From Flavobacterium sp. LC2016-13 (GTDB taxonomy: Bacteria > Bacteroidota > Bacteroidia > Flavobacteriales > Flavobacteriaceae), in NCBI RefSeq assembly GCF_009707955.1, contig NZ_WMDQ01000003.1:186001-250000 (forward strand): a DNA stretch of 64,000 bases, given 5' to 3'. Below, piece by piece: positions 1 through 9,274 of this stretch. The position numbers were made by a program, and so were the translations under genes. The stretch's first letter is position 1. Every line of letters begins with the position of its first letter. Below the pieces are notes generated by a model. It saw only the letters and a list, made by a program, of their open reading frames with translations, had not been told where the DNA came from and did no database searches.

Positions 1-1211
1 GTACTGAAATTATCCTCAGTAAATTGTTTTGACTGTTGAAGAAACAGACCAGATTCTGCTTCGGTTTTAGGTAACTCTAATGCAACAAGACCTGTAGGAT
101 AATCGCGTCTTCCGTCATCAAATCCCCAATAATCATGATCGCCTTCTTGTCTTGTAAGTCTTTCTTTAAAAGTGCTTCTGCTATTATAAGAAGTGCTTAT
201 AGAGAAATTGGTGAAATTTTCTTTTGGAATATCCATCGTTTTAACCTCAACATAACCACCAGCAAAATTGGCGTACATATCCGGAGTTGCAGATTTACTG
301 ACAACGATACTCTCTACAATTGAAGTTGGAATAATATCAAAAGAAAAATTTTGCTGATAAGCATCTGTACTTGGCAAAGCAATTCCGTCCATAACAGCTT
401 GGTTCCATCTTTCGCCCATAGAACGCACTACAACATATTTATCGCCTACAGTTGTTACACCAGTAATACGTTTTAATGAACTTGCAACATCTCTGTCCGG
501 CGTTCTTGCAATTTGTTCTGCCGAAATTCCATCAGAAAACTGAGCCGCTTTTTTTTGCTGCAATAACAATCCCTGAACAGATGCTGTCGCTTTTTTATAA
601 TCCTGAACAATAACAACTTCCTTTAGCGATTCTGCATCTTCTTTTAAAGAAACAACTAATGGCGTTTCTGAGCCTTCAAGAACTTTTACACCCGTAATTT
701 TTTGAGTTTGAAACGAAATAGCGCTAATCTCAATTGTATATTCGCCAGGTTCTAATTCTAAAACATAATTACCATCAATGTCAGATTGTGTACCTAAACT
801 TAGTTCAGCAACCATTACATTGACACCCGGTAACGAAAGTCCGTTTACGTCTACAACTTTACCTGTAATTTTTCCCTTCTTTTTTTTTTTCGAAGCGTCT
901 TTACTATTTACGGCTATATTATTTTCATTTCTTCTAAAATTCAGATTTGTCATGTTTTGTAAATCAACCAGAATTTCATCAATCGAAACATTATCTTTTT
1001 TTAACGTAATAAGCGGCACAGTCAGATCCAGGTTTTTTTGATAAATAAACTGGTAAGGCGTGCGCGATTTTAAGTTATCGATAATTTTTTGCGGCGAAGA
1101 ATTTTTAAAATCAACCGAAACAGTTCCGGTTTGTGAATAAATGTTTGTTCCGAAGAAGACTCCGAAAAATAAAATCCAAAAGGCAAATTGCCTGAAAAGA
1201 TTATTGTTCAT
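1..1211 (-). CDS. TonB-dependent outer-membrane receptor, N-terminal part (truncated by window edge)
   Basis: The frame is open from an ATG at 1211 to the left edge, so only about 403 N-terminal residues are seen. They start with a signal peptide (MNNNLFRQF...) and an STN (secretin/TonB short N-terminal) domain at about 30-95, the part that usually contacts FecR. A short Lys run (KKKKK) follows, then a carboxypeptidase-like beta-sandwich (KITGKVVDVNG) at about 110-190 and a TonB plug with VVRSMGERWNQAVMDGI and KSATPDMYANFAGGYVEV. That plug resembles the TIGR01782-like receptor group rather than SusC. FecR and an ECF sigma gene lie directly upstream on the same strand, which fits a trans-envelope signalling receptor. 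The substrate cannot be told from this part. The oligo-A tract coding for the Lys run is in frame. Confidence 0.88.
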   Translation of the reverse strand, partial: MNNNLFRQFAFWILFFGVFFGTNIYSQTGTVSVDFKNSSPQKIIDNLKSRTPYQFIYQKNLDLTVPLITLKKDNVSIDEILVDLQNMTNLNFRRNENNIAVNSKDASKKKKKGKITGKVVDVNGLSLPGVNVMVAELSLGTQSDIDGNYVLELEPGEYTIEISAISFQTQKITGVKVLEGSETPLVVSLKEDAESLKEVVIVQDYKKATASVQGLLLQQKKAAQFSDGISAEQIARTPDRDVASSLKRITGVTTVGDKYVVVRSMGERWNQAVMDGIALPSTDAYQQNFSFDIIPTSIVESIVVSKSATPDMYANFAGGYVEVKTMDIPKENFTNFSISTSYNSRSTFKERLTRQEGDHDYWGFDDGRRDYPTGLVALELPKTEAESGLFLQQSKQFTEDNFS

Positions 1212-1359
1212 AATTGATGATTGTTAGTGTATTAGAATTAATTTTAATGTGATATTTAGTTTAATGTTTTTTAAAAATTTGAATGACAAGTCCCTGTCCT
1301 ATTCAAATCCGTTTATCACAGATTCAAATAAGATAATCGTTAAAGCTATTTTGCTTTAT

Positions 1360-2208
1360 TTATTTACTTATGAGATAAGTCCCGTTTCCTGTCGACTGAA
1401 TTTTAATTTCTAAGGCAAAAGCAATAGTCTGAAGCATCTCAAACAAACCTTGTCTCGTGTCAAGTGTTCCTTGTATTTTAAGGTTTTTTAAATCTTCATC
1501 GAGATAATTTACAGAAAATGTATGATCTGATTTTAGCTTCGTTAAAACCTCTTCCAGCGTTAATCCATCTACATAAATCAAAACCTTTTTCCAGTCCGGT
1601 TCAAAAACATTTGTTCTTTGTTTATTTACCATCGATGTTTTTTCTGCGTAAACTGCTTTAAAACCTCTTTCCAGAAAAACACTGTTTTCATCAGTTTCTA
1701 CTTTTACTTTTCCGGTTCTTACATTTACTTCAGGCTCTTTATCGCCGTATGCTTTTATATTAAATGAAGTTCCTAAAACAGTCGTTTTAATAGTTCCGGA
1801 ACTAATAATAAAAGGTCTTGAAGGATCACGTTTTACCTCAAAAAAAGCTTCTCCTTTTAGCGTTACCGTTCTTTTGTCCGGTGAAAATTTTGAAGGATAT
1901 TCCAGTTCAGAATTCTCATTTAGCCAAACACGGGTTCCATCAGGCAAAAACAAAAGGCGTATGTCTTTGGCAAATGTTTTTGTTGCAGTAACTTCTTGTT
2001 TCTGTGTATTAAATTGAATAAAAGCCTGATAACTGCTTATAGAAAGCACAAATACGGCACAGGCAACGGCCGCCCAGTTATATACATTTTTGTATTTGTC
2101 AACCGTAACCTTCCTTATGTTAGTCCACATACGGCTACTTGTTTCATCAGGAAGAATGCCTCTGTTTGGTATTGCGTTCCATTCTTCTCTTACTCTTTTA
2201 GACTTCAT
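1360..2208 (-). CDS. FecR-family anti-sigma factor
   Basis: This 282-residue protein should hold the neighbouring ECF sigma factor at the inner membrane until the outer-membrane receptor signals. A short cytoplasmic N-terminus (residues 1-40) is followed by one membrane helix (about 44-64, WAAVACAVFVLSI). The periplasmic FecR domain contains the family-typical LLFLPDGTRVWLNENSELEYP and RTVTLKGEAFFEV. The C-terminal STN-like region is DUF4974-type (about 210-282). It lies between the sigma gene and the receptor gene in the order sigma, fecR, receptor, the usual Bacteroidota arrangement. The length matches the family and the start is an ATG. Confidence 0.92.
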   Translation of the reverse strand: MKSKRVREEWNAIPNRGILPDETSSRMWTNIRKVTVDKYKNVYNWAAVACAVFVLSISSYQAFIQFNTQKQEVTATKTFAKDIRLLFLPDGTRVWLNENSELEYPSKFSPDKRTVTLKGEAFFEVKRDPSRPFIISSGTIKTTVLGTSFNIKAYGDKEPEVNVRTGKVKVETDENSVFLERGFKAVYAEKTSMVNKQRTNVFEPDWKKVLIYVDGLTLEEVLTKLKSDHTFSVNYLDEDLKNLKIQGTLDTRQGLFEMLQTIAFALEIKIQSTGNGTYLISK

Positions 2209-2426
2209 TCAATCAACATTTATATAGTGAAAATTTATAGCCGAATTTATCGATTCAACTACATTAGATTTTGACTCTTTTAAATATCACGGGGCAATAT
2301 CACTATTAACGTTTTCTTAATGTGAAGGAAGATTTTACTTAACTTTGGTTTTGAATCAAAAAGAAAATTTGCTTCTAAAACAGTGCTATTATAAGTAGGA
2401 AAATCAATAATTTAATGGATAATTTT

Positions 2427-3005
2427 TTATGAAATTATTTCTGACTGGCTTATAAAAAACAAGGCAAACCAATACAATTCATGATTTTTTACAGAATGCT
2501 TTTTTAGAAACTGCAATGTTTTAGAAATCTGGTTGGCAACGGCACTTGGCGACATATCCATTTCCTGCGCTATTTCTTTATAACTGCGATCTTCAAACTT
2601 ATGAAGATTGAAGATTTTTCTTCTTTTTTCAGGGATTTTATTTAGAAGATATTCTATTTTTTCGAGTTTGGCATTGATTTCATCATCAGCTTCTAATGGG
2701 CTGTCGAGTTCTTTAATCAACTGATCATTTTCGAATGAAAAAATCCTGTTTTGCTTTTTATACCATTTTGAGATTTCCTGTTTTGAGCTTTTAAACAAAA
2801 TAGCTTCTAAATCTACACTTGGATCTAATTTTGTTCTGTATTTCCAAAGATGAATAAATACATTTTGAGTAACATCTTCTGAATCTGCTAATTGAGCTGT
2901 GTATTTTTTTACAAAACAAAAAACTTTATAATGATACAAATCATAGATTTCTTTAAAACAAGAATCATCTCCAGCACGTAACCGTATTACCAAATTAGAA
3001 CTCAT
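2427..3005 (-). CDS. ECF RNA polymerase sigma factor (FecI-like)
   Basis: This 192-residue protein has sigma region 2 at about 10-75 (DSEDVTQNVFIHLWKYR) and region 4 at about 118-172. The helix-turn-helix in region 4 is in SYKEIAQEMDMSPSAVANQISKTLQFL. It is the first gene of the sigma/fecR/receptor set and probably drives the receptor. A TACTTTTG sequence matching the Bacteroidota -7 box (TAnnTTTG) lies on the minus strand at 3038-3045, about 33 bases before the ATG. I did not find a good matching -33 element. The C-terminus (YWFALFFISQSEIIS) is hydrophobic and unusual for the family. Confidence 0.92.
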   Translation of the reverse strand: MSSNLVIRLRAGDDSCFKEIYDLYHYKVFCFVKKYTAQLADSEDVTQNVFIHLWKYRTKLDPSVDLEAILFKSSKQEISKWYKKQNRIFSFENDQLIKELDSPLEADDEINAKLEKIEYLLNKIPEKRRKIFNLHKFEDRSYKEIAQEMDMSPSAVANQISKTLQFLKKHSVKNHELYWFALFFISQSEIIS

Positions 3006-3216
3006 ATTTTAATTTTAATTGTTAAAGAAGACCCTTACAAAAGTATAATAAACACTTATTGATATTTTTAGGATTTGGTCATTTAATAATTTATTAATAT
3101 TGCAATATGTTTTTTGAACTTATGCTTGTTTTAAAATGATTATGTTGTTTCAAATCGATAATCTCTTAAAATAACGATTAAATGCTGATTCTAAAATCAT
3201 TAAGTAATTCTTCAAA

Positions 3217-3774
3217 ATGAAAATTCATATTTTTGGTGCATCCGGTAGTGGCGTAACTACAACAGGCGAAGCTTTGTCTGAAAAATTAAATGTACAATAC
3301 CTTGATAGTGACGCTTATTTTTGGGAATTGACTGAGCCTCCTTTTACGGTTAGAAGAAATCCTGACGAAAGAAATTTCAAAATAAAATCTGACCTTGAAA
3401 ATTTAGACAATTGGATTCTTGGAGGTTCTGTTTTTCAATGGGGAGAAAATGTTTTTCCTGATTTTGACTTGGTAATCTATTTGTGGATTCCTTCAGAAAT
3501 CAGAATTGAAAGACTCAAAAAAAGAGAATTTGAACGCTATGGAAATATCATTTATACACAGCCGGAAAGAATAAAACAATTTGAAGACTTTATGACCTGG
3601 GCTTCTGATTATGACAATAATACAGGTATTGCAAGCAGAAATTTTGAGGCGCACGAAAATTGGATGAAAACCATTAAATATCCGATTTTAAAAATATCCG
3701 GAGATTTAACTTTAGATGAAAGAATCGAACTAATCATCGAAAAAATTCAACTGGAAAAGCTTCGCATTTTTTAG
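3217..3774 (+). CDS. P-loop NTPase, adenylate-kinase/FlaR-like
   Basis: This 185-residue cytosolic protein begins with a Walker A motif, GASGSGVTT (residues 7-15), directly after the first beta strand. LDSDAYFWE at about 29-37 fits an acceptor-binding loop, and a basic IRIERLKKREFERYG segment fits a lid helix. This layout is that of small nucleotide-kinase-like proteins often labelled FlaR or adenylate kinase-like. The real phosphate acceptor is unknown. It stands alone on the plus strand, divergent from the ECF sigma gene. Confidence 0.75.
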   Translation: MKIHIFGASGSGVTTTGEALSEKLNVQYLDSDAYFWELTEPPFTVRRNPDERNFKIKSDLENLDNWILGGSVFQWGENVFPDFDLVIYLWIPSEIRIERLKKREFERYGNIIYTQPERIKQFEDFMTWASDYDNNTGIASRNFEAHENWMKTIKYPILKISGDLTLDERIELIIEKIQLEKLRIF

Positions 3775-3824
3775 ACATTCACATAAATCTAAAACTTTGA
3801 CAAAGCTTGCCAAGATAATTTTTC

Positions 3825-3941
3825 AACACATAGGTTTTGTATAATAAAAAAGGCGTTCCACTCATTTAAATAAACATAGCTATGTGAATTTATGCATGTG
3901 AAACACCTTTTAAAATTTCAAAAGCTATGTTTCTATGTGTT
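3825..3941. repeat. Nested inverted-repeat element
   Basis: Three inverted-repeat layers are nested here. The outer arms are AACACATAG (3825-3833) and CTATGTGTT (3933-3941). The middle arms are AAAAGGCGTTCCAC (3848-3861) and GTGAAACACCTTTT (3898-3911), pairing at 12 of 14 positions. A perfect 12-bp palindrome, ACATAGCTATGT (3874-3885), is at the centre. It sits between two convergent genes and could act as a terminator-like or dispersed palindromic element. A TTTCACGCAGATTT word, seen again at about 43.3-43.6 kb and 45.7 kb, follows at 3949. Confidence 0.6.
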
Positions 3942-3982
3942 AAATATTTTTCACGCAGATTTGACAGATTGAGCAGATTTAA

Positions 3983-4027
3983 ATCTTTTAATCTTTTAAT
4001 CTTTTAATCTTTTAATCTTTTAATCTT
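3983..4027. repeat. 8-bp tandem repeat (ATCTTTTA)n
   Basis: Five full copies and one partial copy of ATCTTTTA run head to tail up to the stop codon of the minus-strand efflux gene. It is a simple-sequence repeat prone to slippage. It lies in the 3' region, so it should not affect the reading frame. Confidence 0.85.
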
Positions 4028-4028
4028 C

Positions 4029-5426
4029 TTACATATATCCTCCGCCATCAGATTTATTTAATCTTGAAAAAGTAATACTGGATAAAATGGTAAAAATGGC
4101 CAGAATTATAAATGTATATTGAAATGCCTTTGTTTTATCTATTTCAAAAATTCCCGATTGAAATAATGAAAGCACCAAACTTGCCACCGATACGCCAAAA
4201 CTTACCGAAAGCTGCTGCATAATTACCAACATTGTATTTCCGCCGCTTGCCGTATCCTGATCTAAATCTGCAAGCGTAATGGTGTTCATTGCCGACATTT
4301 GTATAGATGTAAAAGCGCCGTAGAAAATCATTAATATAATGTAATAAGCAATTGGTGTATCGCGCTCTACAAAACCGAGGATAATTAATATGATTCCCAA
4401 CAATATAGTATTACTAATTAAGACCGTTCTGTAGCCAAAAAACTTAATGATTCGCACCATAAAAGGCTTAACAGCCACGTTTGCCAATGCAGAAGGCAAT
4501 AACAATAATCCCGATACAGAAGCTGAATAACCAAAACTAGTCTGTAACATTAGCGGCAATAATAACGGTAAACCACCAATTCCTAATCTTGTGACCAAAC
4601 TTCCGGTTAAACCTATTTTTAATGTTCTTATATTGAGTAATCTTAAATCGATAATTGGTTTTTCTGTTTTTTTATAATGGATGAAATAAAACAAAGCAAG
4701 TAATCCTGATAAAAACAATAAACCAAGAATCAGCATCATGTGCGTTCGCCCGCTGCCGATAAGTTCCAGAACCATCGTAATAAAAATCAAAGCCAGACTG
4801 AAATAAACCAATCCCCTGAAATCAAATCTTCCGACGGCGTGTTTAAAATTGGGCATAATTCTATACGCCATCGAAATTCCGATAATACCAATAGGAACAT
4901 TCACTAAAAATATCCAGTGCCACGATAAATTATCCGAAAGAAAACCGCCCAAACTTGGTCCAACCACCATTCCCAATAAACCAAAAACCGTAATAAAGTT
5001 CATTGTTTTCAGTAATTCGTTTTTGGGATATTGATATAAAATAGCCAGCCTTGCTATAGGAACCATCATTGATGCACCAATTGCCTGTAGAACCCGCGCC
5101 ATATTAAAACTTCTTAAATCTACTGAAAGGGCACAAAATACAGAACCTGTTACAAATAGAAAAACAGCAATCATAAACATTGTTCGTGTACCAAACTTAT
5201 CTGCGAGCCAGCCCGAAAGCGGTATAAACATGGCAAGTGTAAGCGTGTAGGTAACAATAACAGAATGCATTTCTGTTGCTGTATATCCCATGTCCCGCGC
5301 TATGGAAGGCAATGATGTGTTAAGAATTGTACCGTCAAGAGACTGAATAAACATGGCTACAGCTGTAACCCACGGTAATAAATGCACGGCATTTTGTTCT
5401 TTTTTCTCTTCTGTTTTCTGAACCAT
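4029..5426 (-). CDS. MFS drug efflux transporter, DHA2 (EmrB/QacA-type)
   Basis: This 465-residue polytopic membrane protein should exchange protons for drugs or other small molecules. The first helix is followed by LDGTILNTSLPSIARDMG, a DHA2-type motif. The A-motif-like GWLADKFGTRTMF lies at about residues 77-89. GPSLGGFLSDNLSWHWIFLVNVPIG matches motif C and the following loop of drug:H+ antiporters. The hydrophobic pattern suggests 13-14 helices. The C-terminus (SRLNKSDGGGYM) is short. No membrane-fusion partner is adjacent, so a stand-alone inner-membrane pump is likely. The substrate is unknown. Confidence 0.88.
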   Translation of the reverse strand: MVQKTEEKKEQNAVHLLPWVTAVAMFIQSLDGTILNTSLPSIARDMGYTATEMHSVIVTYTLTLAMFIPLSGWLADKFGTRTMFMIAVFLFVTGSVFCALSVDLRSFNMARVLQAIGASMMVPIARLAILYQYPKNELLKTMNFITVFGLLGMVVGPSLGGFLSDNLSWHWIFLVNVPIGIIGISMAYRIMPNFKHAVGRFDFRGLVYFSLALIFITMVLELIGSGRTHMMLILGLLFLSGLLALFYFIHYKKTEKPIIDLRLLNIRTLKIGLTGSLVTRLGIGGLPLLLPLMLQTSFGYSASVSGLLLLPSALANVAVKPFMVRIIKFFGYRTVLISNTILLGIILIILGFVERDTPIAYYIILMIFYGAFTSIQMSAMNTITLADLDQDTASGGNTMLVIMQQLSVSFGVSVASLVLSLFQSGIFEIDKTKAFQYTFIILAIFTILSSITFSRLNKSDGGGYM

Positions 5427-5491
5427 TTTAATTTAACTGATTGTACTAGATTTTAAAGGCTTGTACGTTTATGTTTGACTAAAACAAAAAA

Positions 5492-5516
5492 CTCTCAACA
5501 GTGTCGAGAGCCTTTA
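5492..5516 (-). terminator. Weak hairpin followed by T-run, minus strand
   Basis: Read on the minus strand, CTCTCGA-CACTG-TTGAGAG is followed by TTTTTTG. It lies past the phosphatase terminator and 66 bases before the efflux gene start. It may be a back-up terminator or an efflux leader structure. The stem has a mismatch. Confidence 0.4.
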
Positions 5517-5564
5517 TTTTGAAACCACAAGTTAAGTAAAACTATTTGAATTAAAATGCAAAAA

Positions 5565-5584
5565 CCCCTGCAAAATTGCAAGGG
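5565..5584 (-). terminator. Intrinsic terminator of the phosphatase gene
   Basis: CCCCTGCA and TGCAAGGG form a stem around an AAAT loop, with one mismatch. On the minus strand it is followed by TTTTTGC. It starts 21 bases after the phosphatase stop codon. Confidence 0.75.
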
Positions 5585-5605
5585 CTTTTATTTATTAAAA
5601 AAGAA

Positions 5606-7429
5606 TTACTTCGTAAAAAGCACTTCCATAATCTTAGTATAAATGGCTGTGTTTTGATAAACTCCTGAAAAATTTTGAGCACCTGCACCATAAGCAAAAA
5701 CCGGAACCGGAACTGCAGTATGATCGTTTGTACTAAAACTTCCTTGTACATATCCTTTTGAAATGCTCCCATCTATTAAGGAAAGTCCGCCCGTTTCGTG
5801 ATCGGCTGTTACAATTAAAAGTGTTTCAGGATTTTTATCTACAAATTCCATTGCTTGTCCTACTAATTTATCGAAGTCCAGCATTTCGCGAACCACATAT
5901 TCCACATTATTTCTATGTCCTCCATAATCGATTTGTGCGCCTTCGGCCATAATAAAAAACGGATTTTTTGTTGCTGAAAAAGTTGTTGTTGCTTTTGCTA
6001 AAGATTTAGTTAAAAAATCGCCTCTTCCGTCTTTCATAGAAACTACTGAAGCATCATCTAAAACAATAAATTTTGCATTTTTGATGGTGTCTAAACTGCT
6101 GAATTTATCTGAAAATGTATATCCTTTTTCAATCAATATTTTAGACAAATCTTTTCCGTCTTTTCGTTTTATAAATTCATTTTGTCCTCCTCCAATTAAA
6201 ATATCTGATGGATTTGCTAAAAAATCATTCGCTATTGGTTCGCTATAACTTCTTTCCGGTTGGTGTGCATAAAAAGCGGCCGGAGTTGCATCTGTAATAT
6301 TTCCTGCAGAAATAATAGCTGTTTTATAATTTTTCTTAGCCAATTGTTGCGTAATTAATTCTAAAGGTTTTTCGTTTTCATCAACGCTAATAAATCTGTT
6401 ATTGGTTTTATGTCCCGTTGCCATTGCTGTTGCTCCCGCTGCCGAATCTGTAATATAACTGTCTGAAGCTTTGGTTATAGAAAGTCCTTGTGTTGGAATA
6501 TTGAAAAGGCTTAATTGTCCTTTGTTGGCTGTGTAACCAGAATAAATTTGCGTTAAACCCATTCCGTCACCAATTAAAAGAATAACGTTTTTAGGTTTCT
6601 TTTTGGCAAAAGCCGAAGTGTTTTTAGGAACATAAGCCTGATGAAATTCGGCATTTTGATAGAATGTCGATTTTATGTTATTGATGAAATGTGTTAATTC
6701 TGAAACATTATCTGTACCAATAAAATCAACTTTTAAATTCATCAGCGTCATCCAGGTATTTACATTATCCTGCGTTGCCCAAAACCTTACTTTTTTATTC
6801 TGATCGTGTACTTTTTTAATTACCGATTGAATTTTTTCCAGATCCGTTTGGGTTAAAACTCCTTTACCGTTCCAAACCGTAAATTGCCCTAAATCTTCGC
6901 TGATCATTTCGATACGTGATAATTGTTCTGGAGAATAATTTTCGTTGGGTCTTCCGTCAAAATAAATAAATTCAGGAAATTCTTTGTATTGCTCCGGCGA
7001 AGGCCTATTTCCCGAAATAACAACTTTAATGTTTTTATTAGCGCTGATTTCCGGATAAGTCTTTAATTGTTCTGCGATTAATTTTAATGTTGCAATCGCA
7101 TCAGACTTTATGTCGATCATTAAAATTAATGGTTTATTGCTCGCATAAGCTTTTCCTTCTAAATGTCTTACTTTTAAACATAAAGGATCTAGATATAAAT
7201 TTTTAAGCGTGTTTTGAGGCGCAATATCTTTGGCGTTATGGGCAACAAAAAGCTCATTATTTACGATAAAAACATCTGCTTCGATTACGCCGGTTTCGTT
7301 AGAATATGCTCCGTAAAACGGAAGCGCGCTGGCATAATCATTATGAGAATGAATATTTGATGAACTGTATTCCTGCGCTTCTGCAAACAGGAAAAACTGA
7401 AGGCAAAAAAGGGTGATTATTTTTTTCAT
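5606..7429 (-). CDS. Exported glycerophosphodiesterase-like / alkaline phosphatase fusion
   Basis: This 607-residue protein has a signal peptide (1-18) and two catalytic regions. The N-terminal part (about 20-255) has a PLC/GDPD-like TIM-barrel signature: HSHNDY (27-32), ExD (Glu50, Asp52) and His64 in LFVAHN. The C-terminal part (about 278-607) is an alkaline phosphatase: metal site IGDGMG (about 286-291), catalytic Ser329 in TDSAAGATAMATG, AEGAQIDYGGH and TADHETGG. Together they could cleave a phosphodiester and then release free phosphate in the periplasm or outside. It follows a SusC/SusD pair on the same strand, but a hairpin and a palindromic element lie between, so co-transcription is uncertain. 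Both catalytic sets look intact. Confidence 0.88.
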   Translation of the reverse strand: MKKIITLFCLQFFLFAEAQEYSSSNIHSHNDYASALPFYGAYSNETGVIEADVFIVNNELFVAHNAKDIAPQNTLKNLYLDPLCLKVRHLEGKAYASNKPLILMIDIKSDAIATLKLIAEQLKTYPEISANKNIKVVISGNRPSPEQYKEFPEFIYFDGRPNENYSPEQLSRIEMISEDLGQFTVWNGKGVLTQTDLEKIQSVIKKVHDQNKKVRFWATQDNVNTWMTLMNLKVDFIGTDNVSELTHFINNIKSTFYQNAEFHQAYVPKNTSAFAKKKPKNVILLIGDGMGLTQIYSGYTANKGQLSLFNIPTQGLSITKASDSYITDSAAGATAMATGHKTNNRFISVDENEKPLELITQQLAKKNYKTAIISAGNITDATPAAFYAHQPERSYSEPIANDFLANPSDILIGGGQNEFIKRKDGKDLSKILIEKGYTFSDKFSSLDTIKNAKFIVLDDASVVSMKDGRGDFLTKSLAKATTTFSATKNPFFIMAEGAQIDYGGHRNNVEYVVREMLDFDKLVGQAMEFVDKNPETLLIVTADHETGGLSLIDGSISKGYVQGSFSTNDHTAVPVPVFAYGAGAQNFSGVYQNTAIYTKIMEVLFTK

Positions 7430-7498
7430 TGAAAAATGGTTTTATTCTTTTAATTAAAGCTAGTAGGTAACTTTATGTAATTTTATTTTCTCATTTTA

Positions 7499-7536
7499 TG
7501 TCATCCTGATCCCGAGGCTTCGGGAGAAGGATGACA
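7499..7536. repeat. REP-like palindrome (TGTCATCCT family)
   Basis: Nested arms TGTCATCCT/AGGATGACA and CCCGA/TCGGG surround GGCT. The same TGTCATCCT arm occurs at 24977-25080 and 27196-27300, always just upstream of a minus-strand start codon. Confidence 0.75.
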
Positions 7537-7552
7537 AACTGTACTTAAACAC

Positions 7553-7581
7553 AAACCAGTCCTTTAAAAAAAGACTGGTTT
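7553..7581. terminator. Terminator hairpin after the SusC/SusD genes
   Basis: AAACCAGTC (7553-7561) pairs perfectly with GACTGGTTT (7573-7581). The T-run is better on the plus strand than on the minus strand. The only gene running into it is the minus-strand susD-like gene. Confidence 0.65.
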
Positions 7582-7719
7582 TTATAATATATAACATTGT
7601 TATTTAATTCTTTACAGCTGCAAGTTCCAACCAAACCTGCAGCGTAAAAAATAAAAAAAAAACAAACTAAAAATCATTAATAATTAATAATTGATAATTG
7701 ATAATTCACAATTAAAAAA

Positions 7720-9255
7720 TTACCATCCTTTGTTTTGAAACAAAGCTCCTTTACTAACTGCAATTTCATCCGGTGGTATTGGCCAAACATGGTGAATAAG
7801 CGGATTAAAATTACGTGCAGGATAAATAACGCTTCCGTCATAATGGTGCAATGGTTTCGCATACGCATCTTTAGCATCGCCCCAACGCACTAAATCGTAA
7901 TGACGATCTGTCCACTCGCCTGCTAACTCACAACGTCTTTCTCTTTTTAAATCAACCATAGTTGCTCCGGAAATATCGCCAAGACCTGCACGATGACGAA
8001 TCATATTGATTTCTGTATCTGCATTTTGTCCTTTCATCAACTTAGCTTCTGCAAGCATCAAAATCACATCTGCATAACGCAAAAGCGGAACGTTTAAAGC
8101 TGTAGAAGGTTTATCTCCGTTTGCATTTACGTAACGAATATCTACGCCGCCAGAACCTGTTTTTGGATAACTAAACGGCTCCATATATTTTTTAAACTGA
8201 TATCCTGTTCTGTTACTTGAACTTACAATATGGTTTCCTTCATTAAAAGTTACTACTTCTCCAAAATAAGTAAACTTATCTCCTTTTTGTAAAATGGTCG
8301 CGCTGCGTCTTTTATCCGTTGGATCATAGGTATCGAATAATTCTTTTGTTGGATAAAAATTTCCCCAGCCGTTATAAACTCCCCATCCTTTATCTTCTAA
8401 ACAAACTCCCGGAAAAATAGATCCAAGAGACGTATTTTCTGCACTTGAAGTTACAGACCAGATATATTCTGTAGACCAGTTATTCTGAATTTTAAATACG
8501 TCTTCAAAATTATCAAGCAATTTGTGTTTTCCGCTGGCAACAATCATGTTTGCATATTTAATAGCGTTGTCCCAATCTTTTGCATATAAATACGTACGCA
8601 CTAAATATCCCCACGCTGCTGTTTTGTGAGCACGTCCGTAATTATCAGGCGTAAGCTCATTAAAGTATGGCAATAAATCTGCTGCTTTAATTAAATCTGC
8701 TGCGATATAGGCGTAGTTTTCTCCAACGTTTTTGGTTCTTGGCACATACACATTTGTTGGGTCGTTTCTGTCCTGAATCGGGATTCCGGCAAGATCATCT
8801 CCATAATGGTACGCTAATTCTAAATGCATTACGGCATGATTAAAATAAGCTTCACCCAGCATTCCGTTTTTTGTTTTTTCATCTAAAGGAATATTTGGAA
8901 TATTACGAATTACATCATTACAACGTTTCATAATTTCGTAGTGAATTCTCCAGATATCTTTTGTATCAGATTCAGATCCGTCTACAATAAAATTTTTGAT
9001 ACGTTCTGCATTTTGTCTTGGTTTTGTCCCGATATCGTCGCTGGCATTATTTAGCCAAAAGAAACCACGACCGTACATATTATCATCTGAATATAAGGCA
9101 TAAATTGCATTTACTCCCGCTTTTGCATCAGCCGAAGTTTTCCAGAAATTTCCGCTTGACGGAGCTCCTTGCGGAACAACATCAAGTTCGCTTTCGCAAG
9201 CTGAAGTGCTTATTAAAAGCACAAAACTCAATAATAAAAGACTTAATTTTTTCAT
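7720..9255 (-). CDS. SusD/RagB-family outer-membrane substrate-binding lipoprotein
   Basis: This is a surface lipoprotein that caps the SusC channel and binds substrate. The ATG at 9255 gives a lipoprotein signal, MKKLSLLLLSFVLLISTSAC; an upstream in-frame ATG at 9288 would overlap the susC stop and spoil the signal peptide. Family marks are ASSGNFWKT-like GAPSSGNFWKTSADAKAGVNA near the start, the TPR-like middle (NHAVMHLELAYHYGD) and the C-terminal RYADVILMLAEAKLM and RRCELAGEWTDRHYDLVRWGDA. It lies 19 bases after the SusC gene. The substrate is not evident; the downstream phosphodiesterase/phosphatase hints at phosphate-bearing glycans or lipid head groups. Confidence 0.93.
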   Translation of the reverse strand: MKKLSLLLLSFVLLISTSACESELDVVPQGAPSSGNFWKTSADAKAGVNAIYALYSDDNMYGRGFFWLNNASDDIGTKPRQNAERIKNFIVDGSESDTKDIWRIHYEIMKRCNDVIRNIPNIPLDEKTKNGMLGEAYFNHAVMHLELAYHYGDDLAGIPIQDRNDPTNVYVPRTKNVGENYAYIAADLIKAADLLPYFNELTPDNYGRAHKTAAWGYLVRTYLYAKDWDNAIKYANMIVASGKHKLLDNFEDVFKIQNNWSTEYIWSVTSSAENTSLGSIFPGVCLEDKGWGVYNGWGNFYPTKELFDTYDPTDKRRSATILQKGDKFTYFGEVVTFNEGNHIVSSSNRTGYQFKKYMEPFSYPKTGSGGVDIRYVNANGDKPSTALNVPLLRYADVILMLAEAKLMKGQNADTEINMIRHRAGLGDISGATMVDLKRERRCELAGEWTDRHYDLVRWGDAKDAYAKPLHHYDGSVIYPARNFNPLIHHVWPIPPDEIAVSKGALFQNKGW

Positions 9256-9274
9256 TTTGTTAGTTTTATATTTT

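Noticed and set aside
880..900. Frameshift at the homopolymer in the first receptor gene
   Set aside because: Codons on both sides read in one frame (KITGKVVDVNG after the Lys run), so the tract is intact.
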